NCBI GenBank assembly: GCA_020725805.1
Contig: DYEF01000096.1
Coordinates: 1-36,691 of the forward strand
DNA: 36,691 nt
Reading direction: 5' to 3'
From: Bdellovibrio sp.
Lineage (GTDB): Bacteria; Myxococcota; SpSt-1050
The translations under genes and the position numbers were made by a program. The notes below the pieces were generated by a model, which had not been told where the DNA came from, did not search any database, and was given only the letters and a program-made list of their open reading frames with translations. Below are positions 25,379 to 34,039 of the stretch, piece after piece (position 1 is the first letter of the stretch; each line of letters opens with the position of its first letter).

Positions 25379-26314
25379 TTATTCGCTGGTATCCTTTCTG
25401 ATATCTTTCTTAATGTTTGCATAATTGTTCGATATATAACACAGAGTATCTGTAGTTTTATAGACTTTCCCTTCCTGTTCGATCTTCTTCTCCCTTATTC
25501 TGCATATCGCATTACCGGTTTCCCCGAGTTCGCCGATGAGCTTTGCTACTTCCTCGTCTGTTTTGACTGTGTCTGAATCGCCCGGATCTGATAGTTTTGC
25601 CATTGTAAATGCCGCGTCCGTCGATTTGTTTGCTATCTCGAACATCTGGTCTTCCTTAATCTTCTCTCTCAGCTCTTTTTTTGATTTTGCCTTATCTTCC
25701 GAAAGGTCTTTTGTGTTTTTAATAATAGCGGCAGAATCCTGTTTTAGTTTTTTCCAGTCTTCAAGTCCGATTTCCTCCTTGTTGATTATTTCGCTTGAAT
25801 CTATTGCGAGATTTCCTGTGCTGCTGCCGAGCGCAGAACCCTTTAGAATTCCGTCTTTCCCTTTTGCCTTGTATCCGGCAGTAATTCCAGCTGCGCTGAG
25901 TCCTGATTTCAGTGCTGTTTCGTTGAGGTCTTTCCCGATAGAACCTGTTGCAACAGATGTAGCAATGTGGGCTCCCTCATTATCGTCCAGTGTCTTTCCG
26001 ATGCCGGCCGATGCTCCCACAGCGCCCATCTTCATCCCCGCCTTCTGAAGTGATTCTGTATTGCCTTCTGCTATAGCCTTATTGATATCTCCTGCGGCAA
26101 CTGAGGCGGCTGCACCTGCTACATCTGCAGCCAGTGCGGCATTCTCGTTTCCGGTCATTCTGAGGTTTTCCGATACACCTTCGGTTGTGAGGATACCTGC
26201 TGATGCAAAATCTCCGGTCGCGCCATCGACAACCGCACAGGTATAATCTCCAATAAATTTGTATTTGTCCGGGAGCAGGGCATCTGTGCCATAATTGATT
26301 ATTTTACCTATCAT
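25379..26314 (-). CDS. unknown cluster protein C: Gly/Ala-rich, no signal peptide
   Basis: I do not recognise this 311-residue protein. Residues about 55-180 are rich in Gly, Ala and Ser with weakly amphipathic stretches (ALAADVAGAAASVAAG, GLSAAGITAGYKAKG). Such glycine-zipper-like regions are seen in secreted or pore-associated proteins. Residues 180-311 are charged helices (KKELREKIKEDQ) and end in Lys and Asp. No N-terminal signal or clear membrane helix is seen. AAGGAGG precedes the ATG, which overlaps the upstream gene by 11 nt, so the two are translationally coupled. It is the last gene of a three-gene cluster. A toxin, secreted scaffold or translocator is possible, without direct evidence. 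Confidence 0.7.
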   Translation of the reverse strand: MIGKIINYGTDALLPDKYKFIGDYTCAVVDGATGDFASAGILTTEGVSENLRMTGNENAALAADVAGAAASVAAGDINKAIAEGNTESLQKAGMKMGAVGASAGIGKTLDDNEGAHIATSVATGSIGKDLNETALKSGLSAAGITAGYKAKGKDGILKGSALGSSTGNLAIDSSEIINKEEIGLEDWKKLKQDSAAIIKNTKDLSEDKAKSKKELREKIKEDQMFEIANKSTDAAFTMAKLSDPGDSDTVKTDEEVAKLIGELGETGNAICRIREKKIEQEGKVYKTTDTLCYISNNYANIKKDIRKDTSE

Positions 26315-27077
26315 CTTCTTCCTCCTTCTTGTTTTTAAGTTGTTCTAAGTATTCATTATTTCCTGTCCAGTAAGCATATGCATATTGTTCTGTTTCACTC
26401 ATTAATTTTAGATTTGTCTCATTTTCTACTCTCTTAAGATTCCTCTCAATTGATGCAGTCAATCTTGCGCAGTTGTCAGAATGAAATTTAAATGCATCTA
26501 TATCCCCAGCTTTAAATTTTTCTAATTGCTCCCTGTAGTTATCTAATCCCCTATGGTTGTTTGGTGTTTCCTTCTCTGATCCTTTTTCTTCAATTTCTAC
26601 GAAATTTTCTAATGTGGTTAATAATCTCCTCTTTTCATCTTCGCTCATATAAGGATTATTTAAGGAATCGTTGATGTTTTTTATTGAGGCCTGAAGATTC
26701 TTAAGGTTCCTTCGAAGTTCTTCTTCGTTCTTCGCATTATTTTTAATAGAACCAAGACCTCCAACATTTAGACCTCCATATTCAAGTCCTTTATCAATTA
26801 CCGAACCAATAGGGACCAATGATCCTAATGAATGACAGGCAAGGTTTATCCATCCTTTCCTTTTTTTTCTTTTCTTTTGCGCCTCGTTATATTTCTTTTT
26901 ATAATTTTCTATTATCTTTTCAATGTCCTCATCTGTTAGCTCTGGTAAATATTCTTTTCTGTCTGTGTTTGAAACTTTTCTTGAATTAGAAGGTCCGTTT
27001 ACGTTATAAGAAAAATTTGAATAGGCTTCATATATCTGTGTGCTGTCGTAATTATAATCATTTATATTAATGTCCAT
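26304..27077 (-). CDS. unknown cluster protein B: helical, AT-rich
   Basis: I do not recognise this 257-residue protein. The N-terminus (1-40) is rich in Asn, Tyr, Asp and Ser. A Lys-rich helix follows (about 50-75), then one moderately hydrophobic Gly-rich segment (WINLACHSLGSLVPIGSVID, about 75-94) and then mostly charged alpha-helix to the end. Base composition looks lower in GC than rho or mltG around it. AAGGAG is the ribosome site. It follows protein A by 14 nt and overlaps protein C. The lack of a signal peptide with a polar Asn/Ser-rich N-terminus resembles substrates of type III-like secretion, an inference from composition only. Confidence 0.7.
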   Translation of the reverse strand: MDININDYNYDSTQIYEAYSNFSYNVNGPSNSRKVSNTDRKEYLPELTDEDIEKIIENYKKKYNEAQKKRKKRKGWINLACHSLGSLVPIGSVIDKGLEYGGLNVGGLGSIKNNAKNEEELRRNLKNLQASIKNINDSLNNPYMSEDEKRRLLTTLENFVEIEEKGSEKETPNNHRGLDNYREQLEKFKAGDIDAFKFHSDNCARLTASIERNLKRVENETNLKLMSETEQYAYAYWTGNNEYLEQLKNKKEEEDDR

Positions 27078-27091
27078 AGTTATCTCCTTGT

Positions 27092-27754
27092 TTATTTCAT
27101 GTTATGTATTATTGTTTTAAGTGCATCATCTTTTGATTTGTTATAATTTGAAATCAGTTCTATGTGTCTTTCTTCCATATGCATTTGGTCGATGAGTTTT
27201 TGCATTAACGCCGGGTTTTCGTTTAATGCTTTAAGCAATTTTTCGTCACCATTTCTAAATGCACTTAGAAGTTCGGCTCCACTTTTTTTGGAGTAATCCT
27301 CACTTGTTGAACTTGTTTGTGAATTATTGTTATTCGAGGGAGGTGCACTTGGTGATGGGATATTATTATTATCCTTTGCCTTTGCAGGAGCTTCTTTGAA
27401 TTTGCTATTGTCTCTTACCTTTGCCGGAGCCGGGTTAAAGTGTGGCTTATTATCATCGTGATCCTTTGCCTTTGCGGGAGCCTCTTTGAATTTATTGGTT
27501 TCATAGTCTTTTGGTTTTGTAGGATTAGGCGAAAATTTTGGTTTATTATCATTATTATCACTTTTCCTGGCTGGAGCCTCCCTGAATTCTTTTTTCTTTG
27601 TCTCTCTGGATTCATTTCTTGCTTCTATAGAATCCTGATTTTGATAGTCACAGAATTTATCAGGAGTCCGAAACTCATATTCTTCCCCCTGACAGGTCAT
27701 TTCTGTGTCGTTGCAATAATTTGACTGGTTTGAGCTGGTTACTGTTGTACTCAT
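27092..27754 (-). CDS. unknown cluster protein A: repeat-containing, first gene of the operon
   Basis: I do not recognise this 220-residue protein. Residues 1-45 are Ser/Thr/Asn-rich with three Cys. Residues about 55-130 contain five imperfect units of 14-17 residues of the form F-x-[EP]-x-P-[AT]-[KR]-x-[KRS]-D (for example KFKEAPAKAKD, HFNPAPAKVRD), unstructured and very basic. A Ser/Asn/Pro spacer leads to a helical C-terminal domain (about 155-220). AAAGGAGG precedes the ATG. It heads the cluster with B and C and is divergent from yqgF. The repeats suggest a surface, secreted or scaffold role, but no family is recognised. Confidence 0.7.
   Translation of the reverse strand: MSTTVTSSNQSNYCNDTEMTCQGEEYEFRTPDKFCDYQNQDSIEARNESRETKKKEFREAPARKSDNNDNKPKFSPNPTKPKDYETNKFKEAPAKAKDHDDNKPHFNPAPAKVRDNSKFKEAPAKAKDNNNIPSPSAPPSNNNNSQTSSTSEDYSKKSGAELLSAFRNGDEKLLKALNENPALMQKLIDQMHMEERHIELISNYNKSKDDALKTIIHNMK
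27371..27589 (-). repeat. tandem coding repeats inside protein A
   Basis: A 33-bp sequence at 27371-27403 recurs at 27461-27493, 90 bp apart, with two differences, and a more diverged copy lies near 27558-27589. The 90-bp period equals 30 residues, or two units of the protein repeat. The near-identity suggests recent duplication or recombination. Confidence 0.75.
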
Positions 27755-27856
27755 AATTTTTCCTCCTTTAAATTGTTGAAAAAAAATGTTAATAAAAAAA
27801 CCGTCATATTTTCTTTATGTCTGCAATTTGCGTTCCAGTTTTCAGGAAGGAGTAGG

Positions 27857-28282
27857 ATGAAGAGGCTTGCAGTAGATTACGGGAAGAGAAGGGCTGGGCT
27901 GGCTGTCACCGATAATGACGGTAGTATAGTAATGCCGTATATGGTGATTTATTATAAGACGACTGACAGTTTTATCAAACAGCTCCTGCAGGAGGTCAGA
28001 AAACTGGAGATATCTGAAATTATTTTCGGATTGCCTCTAAATATGGACGGGACAGAGTCCGAGATGTCAAAGGAGGTCAGAAGGCTGGCCGGAAGGGTTG
28101 AAAAAGAGACAAGTATCAGGACAATTCTCTATGACGAGAGGCTTACTACATTTGAGGCAAAGCAGATGCTGACCGAACAGGGGGTTTCGGCAAAGAGACA
28201 AAAGGATATCATTGATATGTATGCAGCTTATTGTATATTGAAATCCTACATAAGTGAAAGGCAGGAAAAGACAGATGCTTAG
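27857..28282 (+). CDS. yqgF: YqgF/RuvX Holliday-junction resolvase-like RNase
   Basis: This RNase H-fold nuclease acts in rRNA 5' processing and possibly DNA junctions. The 141-residue protein has the acidic triad positions D7 (AVDYG), E94 (DERLTT) and D120 (IIDMYAA), plus the FGLPLNMDG motif (57-65). I place the start at 27857, where AAGGAGTAGG precedes the ATG, since the longer frame begins without a ribosome site and adds an unrelated N-terminus. It overlaps mltG by 8 nt, as in many genomes where the two are neighbours. Confidence 0.93.
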   Translation: MKRLAVDYGKRRAGLAVTDNDGSIVMPYMVIYYKTTDSFIKQLLQEVRKLEISEIIFGLPLNMDGTESEMSKEVRRLAGRVEKETSIRTILYDERLTTFEAKQMLTEQGVSAKRQKDIIDMYAAYCILKSYISERQEKTDA

Positions 28283-29318
28283 GAAAATACTTCTGGGATT
28301 TTTTATCCTGTTTCTGATTATAGTTGCCTTGTCGGTATATATGTACAGGAGCACCAAAGAGTTTCTGTCAACCCCTTATAAATCCGAAAAATCTGAAATT
28401 CTGGTAAGAATTAAGAAGGGTATGAGCGATAAGGATGTATCTGACCTGATCTACGACAGGGGACTTGTCTCCAGCCAGAAGCGGTTTTATTATTTTCTCA
28501 GATTTCTGCACAAGAATAAGGGTCTGGAAGTAAAGGCCGGCGAATATCTTCTGAGTCCGGATATGACACCATGGCAGATTGCGGAGAAGATGATAAAACG
28601 GGATGTCGTGAAGTATAAAGTCACTATTCCCGAGGGATTGCGGTTTGAGGAAGTGGCTCAGATTCTTCAAAGGGAGAATATTGCTCAATACGATGAATTT
28701 ATCTCATTGTGCCGGGACAGGGTATTCCTTTCGTCACTTGGCATTGAAGGGGAGACCTGTGAGGGGTATCTGCTCCCTGATACGTATTTGTTTGAGAAAA
28801 ATCTTACAACGAAGGAGATATTTAAGCAGATAAATGATGAATTCAGAAAGAGGATAAGTGCCGGGTATGTTGAGAAGGCAAAAGAGATGGGTCTTACACT
28901 TTATCAGGTGCTTATTATTGCTTCGATGATTGAAAAAGAGGCAAAGCTCGATGAGGAAAGACCTGTTATATCATCCGTAATACATAACAGACTCAGAAAA
29001 GGTATTGGCCTCTACATCGATGCTACCGTGATTTACGGGCTGATAAGGGATAAGGGAGGATTCAGCGGGAATCTCACAAGAAAGGACCTTGAGACCCCCG
29101 GCAGATACAATACCTATATCATAAAGGGATTGCCGCCTACGCCGATATGTAATCCGGGCATTAAAAGTATCAATGCCGTGCTTATGCCTGCAAAAACGAA
29201 TTATCTGTATTATGTATCGAAAAATGACGGCTCTCACCACTTCTGTGATACCCTTGAGTGTCATAATAAGGCCGTGAATAAGTATCAGGTTGAATATTTC
29301 AGGAAGAATAAAAAATGA
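28275..29318 (+). CDS. mltG: endolytic transglycosylase MltG
   Basis: This inner-membrane enzyme cuts nascent peptidoglycan and ends glycan chain growth. Of 347 residues, 4-24 form the membrane helix and 40-90 a LysM-like part. The YceG domain has catalytic E220 in ASMIEKEA, IYGL (256-259 region), and the end PGRYNTYIIKGLPPTPICNPG through HHFCDT. I use the ATG at 28275 with AGGAAAA upstream; a GTG seven codons earlier is a possible alternative. It overlaps yqgF by 8 nt and the next lipoprotein gene by 4 nt, so three genes are coupled. Confidence 0.95.
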   Translation: MLRKILLGFFILFLIIVALSVYMYRSTKEFLSTPYKSEKSEILVRIKKGMSDKDVSDLIYDRGLVSSQKRFYYFLRFLHKNKGLEVKAGEYLLSPDMTPWQIAEKMIKRDVVKYKVTIPEGLRFEEVAQILQRENIAQYDEFISLCRDRVFLSSLGIEGETCEGYLLPDTYLFEKNLTTKEIFKQINDEFRKRISAGYVEKAKEMGLTLYQVLIIASMIEKEAKLDEERPVISSVIHNRLRKGIGLYIDATVIYGLIRDKGGFSGNLTRKDLETPGRYNTYIIKGLPPTPICNPGIKSINAVLMPAKTNYLYYVSKNDGSHHFCDTLECHNKAVNKYQVEYFRKNKK

Positions 29319-29755
29319 AAGTCAGAATATTTTTATTCATAATTGTGGTTATATGTTGTTCGGCATGCTGTAAGAAGGAGATGAGCCCCGAAGAGAGAAT
29401 CAGGGCTCAGATTGAAGAGATTAAGGAATACGCAAACAAGCGTCAGGTAGGGAAGATAATGGAGTATATCTCTCCTGATTACAGGGACGGTTACGGAAAC
29501 AGGCGGGATTCGTTAAAGGCTATTCTTATCCAGAACCTTATGTTCAGAAAGAATGTCAGGGTATTTCTGAAAGATGTATCTGTGAAAATTACCGACAAGA
29601 ATGCCGATGTACAGCTTTCAGTATTTGTAAAGGAGGGAGAAGGGGTGATTCCGGACAATGCCGATGCAATCAAAATTGAATTAAGGCTTGTTGAAACGGG
29701 AGATAAATTCCTGATTACTTCTGCTCAGTGGAAATCGGGGGCATCCCCTTTCTGA
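29315..29755 (+). CDS. NTF2-like lipoprotein
   Basis: The 146-residue protein has a lipoprotein signal with lipobox VICCSAC (lipid Cys at about 18-19). A compact domain of the NTF2/SnoaL-like kind follows: an N-terminal helix (ERIRAQIEEIKEYANKRQVGKIMEYIS), then beta-strands VRVFLKDVSVKIT, ADVQLSVFVKE, IKIELRLVETGDKFLITSAQW. No catalytic residue is evident; such lipoproteins are often envelope-stress or cell-wall associated, function unknown. It starts in the mltG stop (ATGA). Its last 41 nt overlap the end of the opposing MFS gene. Confidence 0.65.
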   Translation: MKVRIFLFIIVVICCSACCKKEMSPEERIRAQIEEIKEYANKRQVGKIMEYISPDYRDGYGNRRDSLKAILIQNLMFRKNVRVFLKDVSVKITDKNADVQLSVFVKEGEGVIPDNADAIKIELRLVETGDKFLITSAQWKSGASPF

Positions 29756-31133
29756 TGGAAGAGAGATAGACAGAGACAGCAGATATCAGAAAAGCGAGAA
29801 TCATTGAATATCGAAAGAGGATGTTGAATACCGGTGAGGGAATTTCGTTTATCTTTTCGATTCTGTCTTGGAAAAGAACTATGTTGAATACAGAGAGACT
29901 GATTCCTGCAGTAACTGTTCCGAGGCTCATACCGAGGTTTCTCATAGTAGCGAGCAGACCCGTGGTAATGCCGGTATTGCTGCTACCTCCTATATTGAGA
30001 AGTGCTGTGGTATTGGGGCTGTTGAAGATTCCGAGCCCCGAACCTATGATAATCTGAGCAACGGATATCTGCCATATGGCAGACTCAACTCTGATAAAAC
30101 TCAGTAGCATTATTCCTAAGGTGAGAAGAATCATACCGGCAATACAGAGTTTATAATAACCGATTTTATCACTGATATATCCCGATATTCCTGTTGTTGC
30201 AAACATGGCAATAGATGTAATGCTCATAATTATTCCGGTCTGGTGCGGTTCGAGACCAAGGACGATTTTGAGATAAAACGGTATCAGAAAATTGGAGATG
30301 AAGAGTGCAGTATATCCGAACAGAAGAGAGAATAGTCCGCCGTAATATGCGGGAATTTTCATCAGATGGACAGGGAAGAAAGGATTTTTGAGTTTCAGTT
30401 CATATCTGATCAGAAAGACTATGAGTCCGATACCTGAGGTGAGTATGGCAAGCGGCAGTATAACAGAATAATTATTGTGAGCAAGCATAGACATAGAAAT
30501 AAGTATAAGCGGAACAGATATTGCCCACAGAAGCATTCCGTTAAAATCATAGGAGATGTTTTGCCTGTTCTGAACCCTGCCGGAAGGGATGATTATCATT
30601 ATTGAGGTAAAGATGAGGAGAGAGAAGGGCAGATTAATCAGAAAAAGCCAGTGCCAGCTGAGATGTTTCAGGATAAAACCTCCTACCGGTGGTCCTATTA
30701 TCAGTCCGAGCGATATCCCGGTAGTGTGAATGCCTATGGCAAATCCCCTCTTTTCAGGTTCGAATACACTTAATAGAATTGCCGGGCCACTCGCAACCAT
30801 CAGGGATGCCCCGATAGCCTGAATTATTCTCATTCCGATAATAAGATAAACTTCTTCCCCCAAAAGTACAATGAGGGATGAAGTGCCGAATATAAGCGTG
30901 CCGGCCAGAAAGATTTTCCTGTGTCCCGCGATGTCTGCGACTTTTCCGCATATAGTCAGGATAGATGTCAGTACTATCAGATATGAAACCAGTATCATCT
31001 GGGATTCATTCAGATTCAGATGAAGTATCTTTGCCAGATAAGGGAGTGCGGCATTTAGAGAGCTCGAGTTTATGGTCGCCATAAGGCTGGATAGACTCAT
31101 TATCAGAAGTGTTGTCCATTTGTGTCTGTTCAT
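29715..31133 (-). CDS. MFS drug-exporter family transporter (DHA2-like)
   Basis: The 472-residue inner-membrane protein has about 14 membrane helices, the DHA2/EmrB-like number. Motif A is visible as GKVADIAGHRKIF (63-75 region), motif C-like GISLGLIIGPPVGGFIL at about 140-156, and the SSLNAALPYLA stretch in helix 1. The family exports drugs or small metabolites with proton exchange; the substrate cannot be told. It follows the secreted unknown gene by 4 nt without a clear ribosome site, so translation is probably coupled. No neighbouring HlyD-type EmrA partner is present. Confidence 0.85.
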   Translation of the reverse strand: MNRHKWTTLLIMSLSSLMATINSSSLNAALPYLAKILHLNLNESQMILVSYLIVLTSILTICGKVADIAGHRKIFLAGTLIFGTSSLIVLLGEEVYLIIGMRIIQAIGASLMVASGPAILLSVFEPEKRGFAIGIHTTGISLGLIIGPPVGGFILKHLSWHWLFLINLPFSLLIFTSIMIIIPSGRVQNRQNISYDFNGMLLWAISVPLILISMSMLAHNNYSVILPLAILTSGIGLIVFLIRYELKLKNPFFPVHLMKIPAYYGGLFSLLFGYTALFISNFLIPFYLKIVLGLEPHQTGIIMSITSIAMFATTGISGYISDKIGYYKLCIAGMILLTLGIMLLSFIRVESAIWQISVAQIIIGSGLGIFNSPNTTALLNIGGSSNTGITTGLLATMRNLGMSLGTVTAGISLSVFNIVLFQDRIEKINEIPSPVFNILFRYSMILAFLISAVSVYLSSIRKGMPPISTEQK

Positions 31134-31137
31134 ATTA

Positions 31138-32016
31138 TCAGTTTTTTTTATTCAGGATTCTGATACCGAATATGCTGGTCATTCCGTCGCGGGTCTGTGC
31201 ATAACCCTCTGAAAAGACATATATTCTTGCACCTCTTTTGCTATTTGGGATAGGCTCTTCCAGTTCTGATGTGGAATTCAGTTCGAGTGTGTGTTTTAAT
31301 TCTGGTATCGAGAAGAGAGCTGATCTGTTGTATGAAACTCCCTTTTCCATATTAACCGAGACCGATTTGTTTGTCTCCTTAAAGGATGTGGATGTCTTGA
31401 AATAGTCTGCTGCGTCCGAAAAGAGTACTGCGGAACTGTTCTTGGAGAACTGTGCAAGAAACCAGCTTTTGAACAGATTATCGGTCATAAAAACGATTTC
31501 CGGAAGGTCGAAATTATCCCTTTTGCTCTCCGCTTCCAGAAATAAAAGATTCCCTTTCTGAGGGGGTCCGTCTTTCCCGAAGAAGGCGGTATTTATGTAG
31601 TATTTATAACTGACTTCATTTATTGTCCTGCTGTATGTTGCACGTTTCTTCTGCGCAAGGGATATGATATTGAAATTATATGCAAGACCGGTTGTTCCTA
31701 TCTCAATCTGGTTCTGTTCCAGAATGTTTATCAGTATGTTCTTTTTGAAACCGAATTTGCCGGGTGATTCGTCCGAAATAAAAGAATCTTCGTAGAGGTT
31801 CTGTATCTTGTTGCTGCTGAGATATTTTATCTTAACCGAGGTTTCTGTCTTCTTTAATCCTGTGAGTTCCTTTCTTGATGTTTCAATAATTACAATCACG
31901 GCTTTTCTGTCTTTATCATAGCCCAGAAAGGCAACGAGATTCTTGATAGTTCCTGCACATACACCGGCAGATAAAAGAAAAACGCATAAAAAAACTGACA
32001 CAATAATCTTATTCAC
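31138..32016 (-). CDS. secreted protein of unknown function upstream of an MFS gene
   Basis: I do not recognise this 292-residue protein. Residues 1-22 form a signal peptide (MNKIIVSVFLCVFLLSAGVCAG). The rest is beta-rich and polar with no cysteine motif, repeat or catalytic signature; it ends YAQTRDGMTSIFGIRILNKKN. I start at the GTG at 32016, preceded by GGGGAGAGGG at good distance; the ATG nine codons upstream lacks a ribosome site and would lengthen the signal peptide with polar residues. It is followed by the MFS gene after 4 nt. Being behind lpxC (72-nt gap), it may be the tail of the rplU-lpxC transcript. Confidence 0.7.
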   Translation of the reverse strand: MNKIIVSVFLCVFLLSAGVCAGTIKNLVAFLGYDKDRKAVIVIIETSRKELTGLKKTETSVKIKYLSSNKIQNLYEDSFISDESPGKFGFKKNILINILEQNQIEIGTTGLAYNFNIISLAQKKRATYSRTINEVSYKYYINTAFFGKDGPPQKGNLLFLEAESKRDNFDLPEIVFMTDNLFKSWFLAQFSKNSSAVLFSDAADYFKTSTSFKETNKSVSVNMEKGVSYNRSALFSIPELKHTLELNSTSELEEPIPNSKRGARIYVFSEGYAQTRDGMTSIFGIRILNKKN

Positions 32017-32088
32017 ACAAAGTAACCCTCTCCCCTCCGTCATAATACTATATCAGCAAAAATTGTTTTGCAATAGAAAGAGTTCCGG

Positions 32089-33006
32089 TTATTTCTCCGG
32101 TGTCAGAAGTTTTATGAGCGAGGAGAATGCCCATAAATATTTCTCATTCTCTTCCTTCTCCGAGTAACCGGTTTCGACTATCTCATAGTTTGCAGGATTC
32201 CGGAGAAGAACTTTAACGAGATTCTGATTGAAGCTGTGTCCGGCCTTATAAAACTCAAATTCACCTGATATATCATAGCCCGTGAGCGAAATATCCCCGA
32301 GCGCATCAAGAATTTTATGTCTTACAAATTCGTTTATGAATCTGAGCGGTTTTTCGTTCAGAATTCTCATATCGTCTACTACAATTGCATTATCAAGACT
32401 GCCTCCCTTAATCAGTCCCATTGAACGCATCTTCTCTATATCCCTGAATTCACAGAAGGTTCTGGCGGGAGCGATCTCCTCTATGAAACTTTTCGGGTTT
32501 ACTGTTGTTGAAAAGGACTGTCTGCCTATAAGCCTGCTCTTGAAGTCAATGGTATACCCGATTTTGAGATTGTCGGATGGTCTGACAACCGCGTACGAGT
32601 CATTTAATCTGAATGATATCTCTCTCCTGATAATGAGTTTTTTTCTGGGGATGCTGTGAAATCTTATTCCTGATTCGAGCAGACTCCGGGCGAATATTAA
32701 CGCAGAACCATCCAGAATGGGAATCTCCTCAGCTGTAAGTTCTATAACTGCATTGTCTATATTCAGGGCATATAAAGTGGCAAGGAGATGTTCAACAGTG
32801 AGCAGCCTGACTTTCCCGTCCGATAATGCGGAGCAGAGGGTGGAATTGCAGGAATTTGTATGTATGGCACTGATTACAGAGTCTTTGTATCTGAAGAGAA
32901 TGCCGGAATCTGCCGGGGCTGGCAGAATCCGTATTTTGCTCTCTGATCCCGAATGCAGTCCGGTTCCGGAAATCTCGACGGGGTATCTGAGGGTGGTCTG
33001 CTGCAT
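32089..33006 (-). CDS. lpxC: UDP-3-O-acyl-N-acetylglucosamine deacetylase
   Basis: This zinc amidase catalyses the committed step of lipid A synthesis. The 305-residue length is typical. Zinc and catalytic residues are in place: E72-H73 (TVEHLLA), H230 and D234 (FVRHKILDALGD), H257 (YKAGHSFNQ). The start is the ATG at 33004-33006 ([20 protein letters not shown]). The longer frame reading into ruvB in another register is not LpxC-like. Its ATG overlaps the ruvB stop by one base (TGATG), so translation is coupled. It shows the organism has a lipopolysaccharide outer membrane. Confidence 0.97.
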   Translation of the reverse strand: MQQTTLRYPVEISGTGLHSGSESKIRILPAPADSGILFRYKDSVISAIHTNSCNSTLCSALSDGKVRLLTVEHLLATLYALNIDNAVIELTAEEIPILDGSALIFARSLLESGIRFHSIPRKKLIIRREISFRLNDSYAVVRPSDNLKIGYTIDFKSRLIGRQSFSTTVNPKSFIEEIAPARTFCEFRDIEKMRSMGLIKGGSLDNAIVVDDMRILNEKPLRFINEFVRHKILDALGDISLTGYDISGEFEFYKAGHSFNQNLVKVLLRNPANYEIVETGYSEKEENEKYLWAFSSLIKLLTPEK

Positions 33007-34034
33007 CAGAAAAGACTCTCCTGCTGAATATTCTTTTTGCCGGATGGTTTTTTGCCAAGGTGCTGATATGCAAGCGGGGTAGCGGTTCTGCCTCGCGGCG
33101 TCCGGTTGAGAAAACCGGACTGGATGAGATAGGGTTCGTAGACCTCTTCGATGGTATCTTTCTCCTCGCCGATTGCTGCCGAGATTGTCTCTATTCCGAC
33201 CGGTCCTCCTCCGAATTTGTCGATGATACATTCGAGTATTCGGTAATCCATCTTGTCCAGCCCCAGTCTGTCAACTCCGAGCTGGTTCAGTCCGAAGTCT
33301 GTGATTTCCCTGTCGATACTTTGTTTGTCCTTTATCTGGGCAAAGTCCCTGACTCTTCTTAAGAGTCTGTTGGCAATTCTCGGTGTCCCCCTTGACCTCG
33401 TTGCTATTTCGAACGCCGCCTCATCGTCGATATTGATTGAGAGTATTGAGGCGCTTCTCTTTATTATTCTTTTCAGGTCTTCCGGTCTGTAGAAGTCGAG
33501 TGTCTCCACATATCCGAATCTGTCTCTGAGCGGTGAGGAGAGGAGTCCGGCTCTGGTTGTTGCACCTATCAGGGTAAATGGTTTGAGCGGAAGATTTACT
33601 ATCCTTGCATGTGCCCCTTCACCGATAATAATGTCAAAGTGAAAATCCTCCATGGCAGGGTAGAGGTTTTCTTCTACTGCTGCATTGAGCCTGTGGATTT
33701 CGTCGATGAAAAGGACATCATTCGTGCCGAGATTCGTCAAAAGCCCTGCCAGGTCGCCTTTCTTCTCGATAGCCGGTCCTGACGAAACGAATATATTTAC
33801 ACCCAGTTCGTTTGAAATAATATGTGCAAGTGTCGTCTTCCCCAGACCCGGTGGTCCGCACAGGAGAATATGGTCGAGAGGTTCTTTTCTCTCTTTTGCT
33901 GCCCTCGCAAATATCCTGAGATTGTTTACTATCTTCTCCTGCCCTACAAATTCCTCGAAACTCTGAGGTCTTATGCTTGACTCATAACGGGCATCTTCCG
34001 GCTTCCTGTAAGGTGAAATCTCTCTCGTTTCCAT
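33006..34034 (-). CDS. ruvB: Holliday junction branch-migration ATPase RuvB
   Basis: With RuvA this AAA+ motor drives branch migration in recombination repair. In the 342-residue protein, Walker [10 protein letters not shown] lies near 60, Walker [11 protein letters not shown] near 107, the sensor region [18 protein letters not shown] near 155, and the winged-helix C-terminus includes TPRGRTAT. The C-terminal QESLF resembles the Q-x-[SD]-L-F beta-clamp-binding peptide, which could be coincidental. It follows ruvA by 5 nt with a weak ribosome site and overlaps lpxC by one base. Confidence 0.97.
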   Translation of the reverse strand: METREISPYRKPEDARYESSIRPQSFEEFVGQEKIVNNLRIFARAAKERKEPLDHILLCGPPGLGKTTLAHIISNELGVNIFVSSGPAIEKKGDLAGLLTNLGTNDVLFIDEIHRLNAAVEENLYPAMEDFHFDIIIGEGAHARIVNLPLKPFTLIGATTRAGLLSSPLRDRFGYVETLDFYRPEDLKRIIKRSASILSINIDDEAAFEIATRSRGTPRIANRLLRRVRDFAQIKDKQSIDREITDFGLNQLGVDRLGLDKMDYRILECIIDKFGGGPVGIETISAAIGEEKDTIEEVYEPYLIQSGFLNRTPRGRTATPLAYQHLGKKPSGKKNIQQESLF

Positions 34035-34039
34035 AAAAA

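Noticed and set aside
33007-33231. N-terminal extension of LpxC
   Set aside because: The extra 75 residues are an Arg-rich alternate frame of the ruvB 3' end; LpxC begins at the Met after the ruvB stop.
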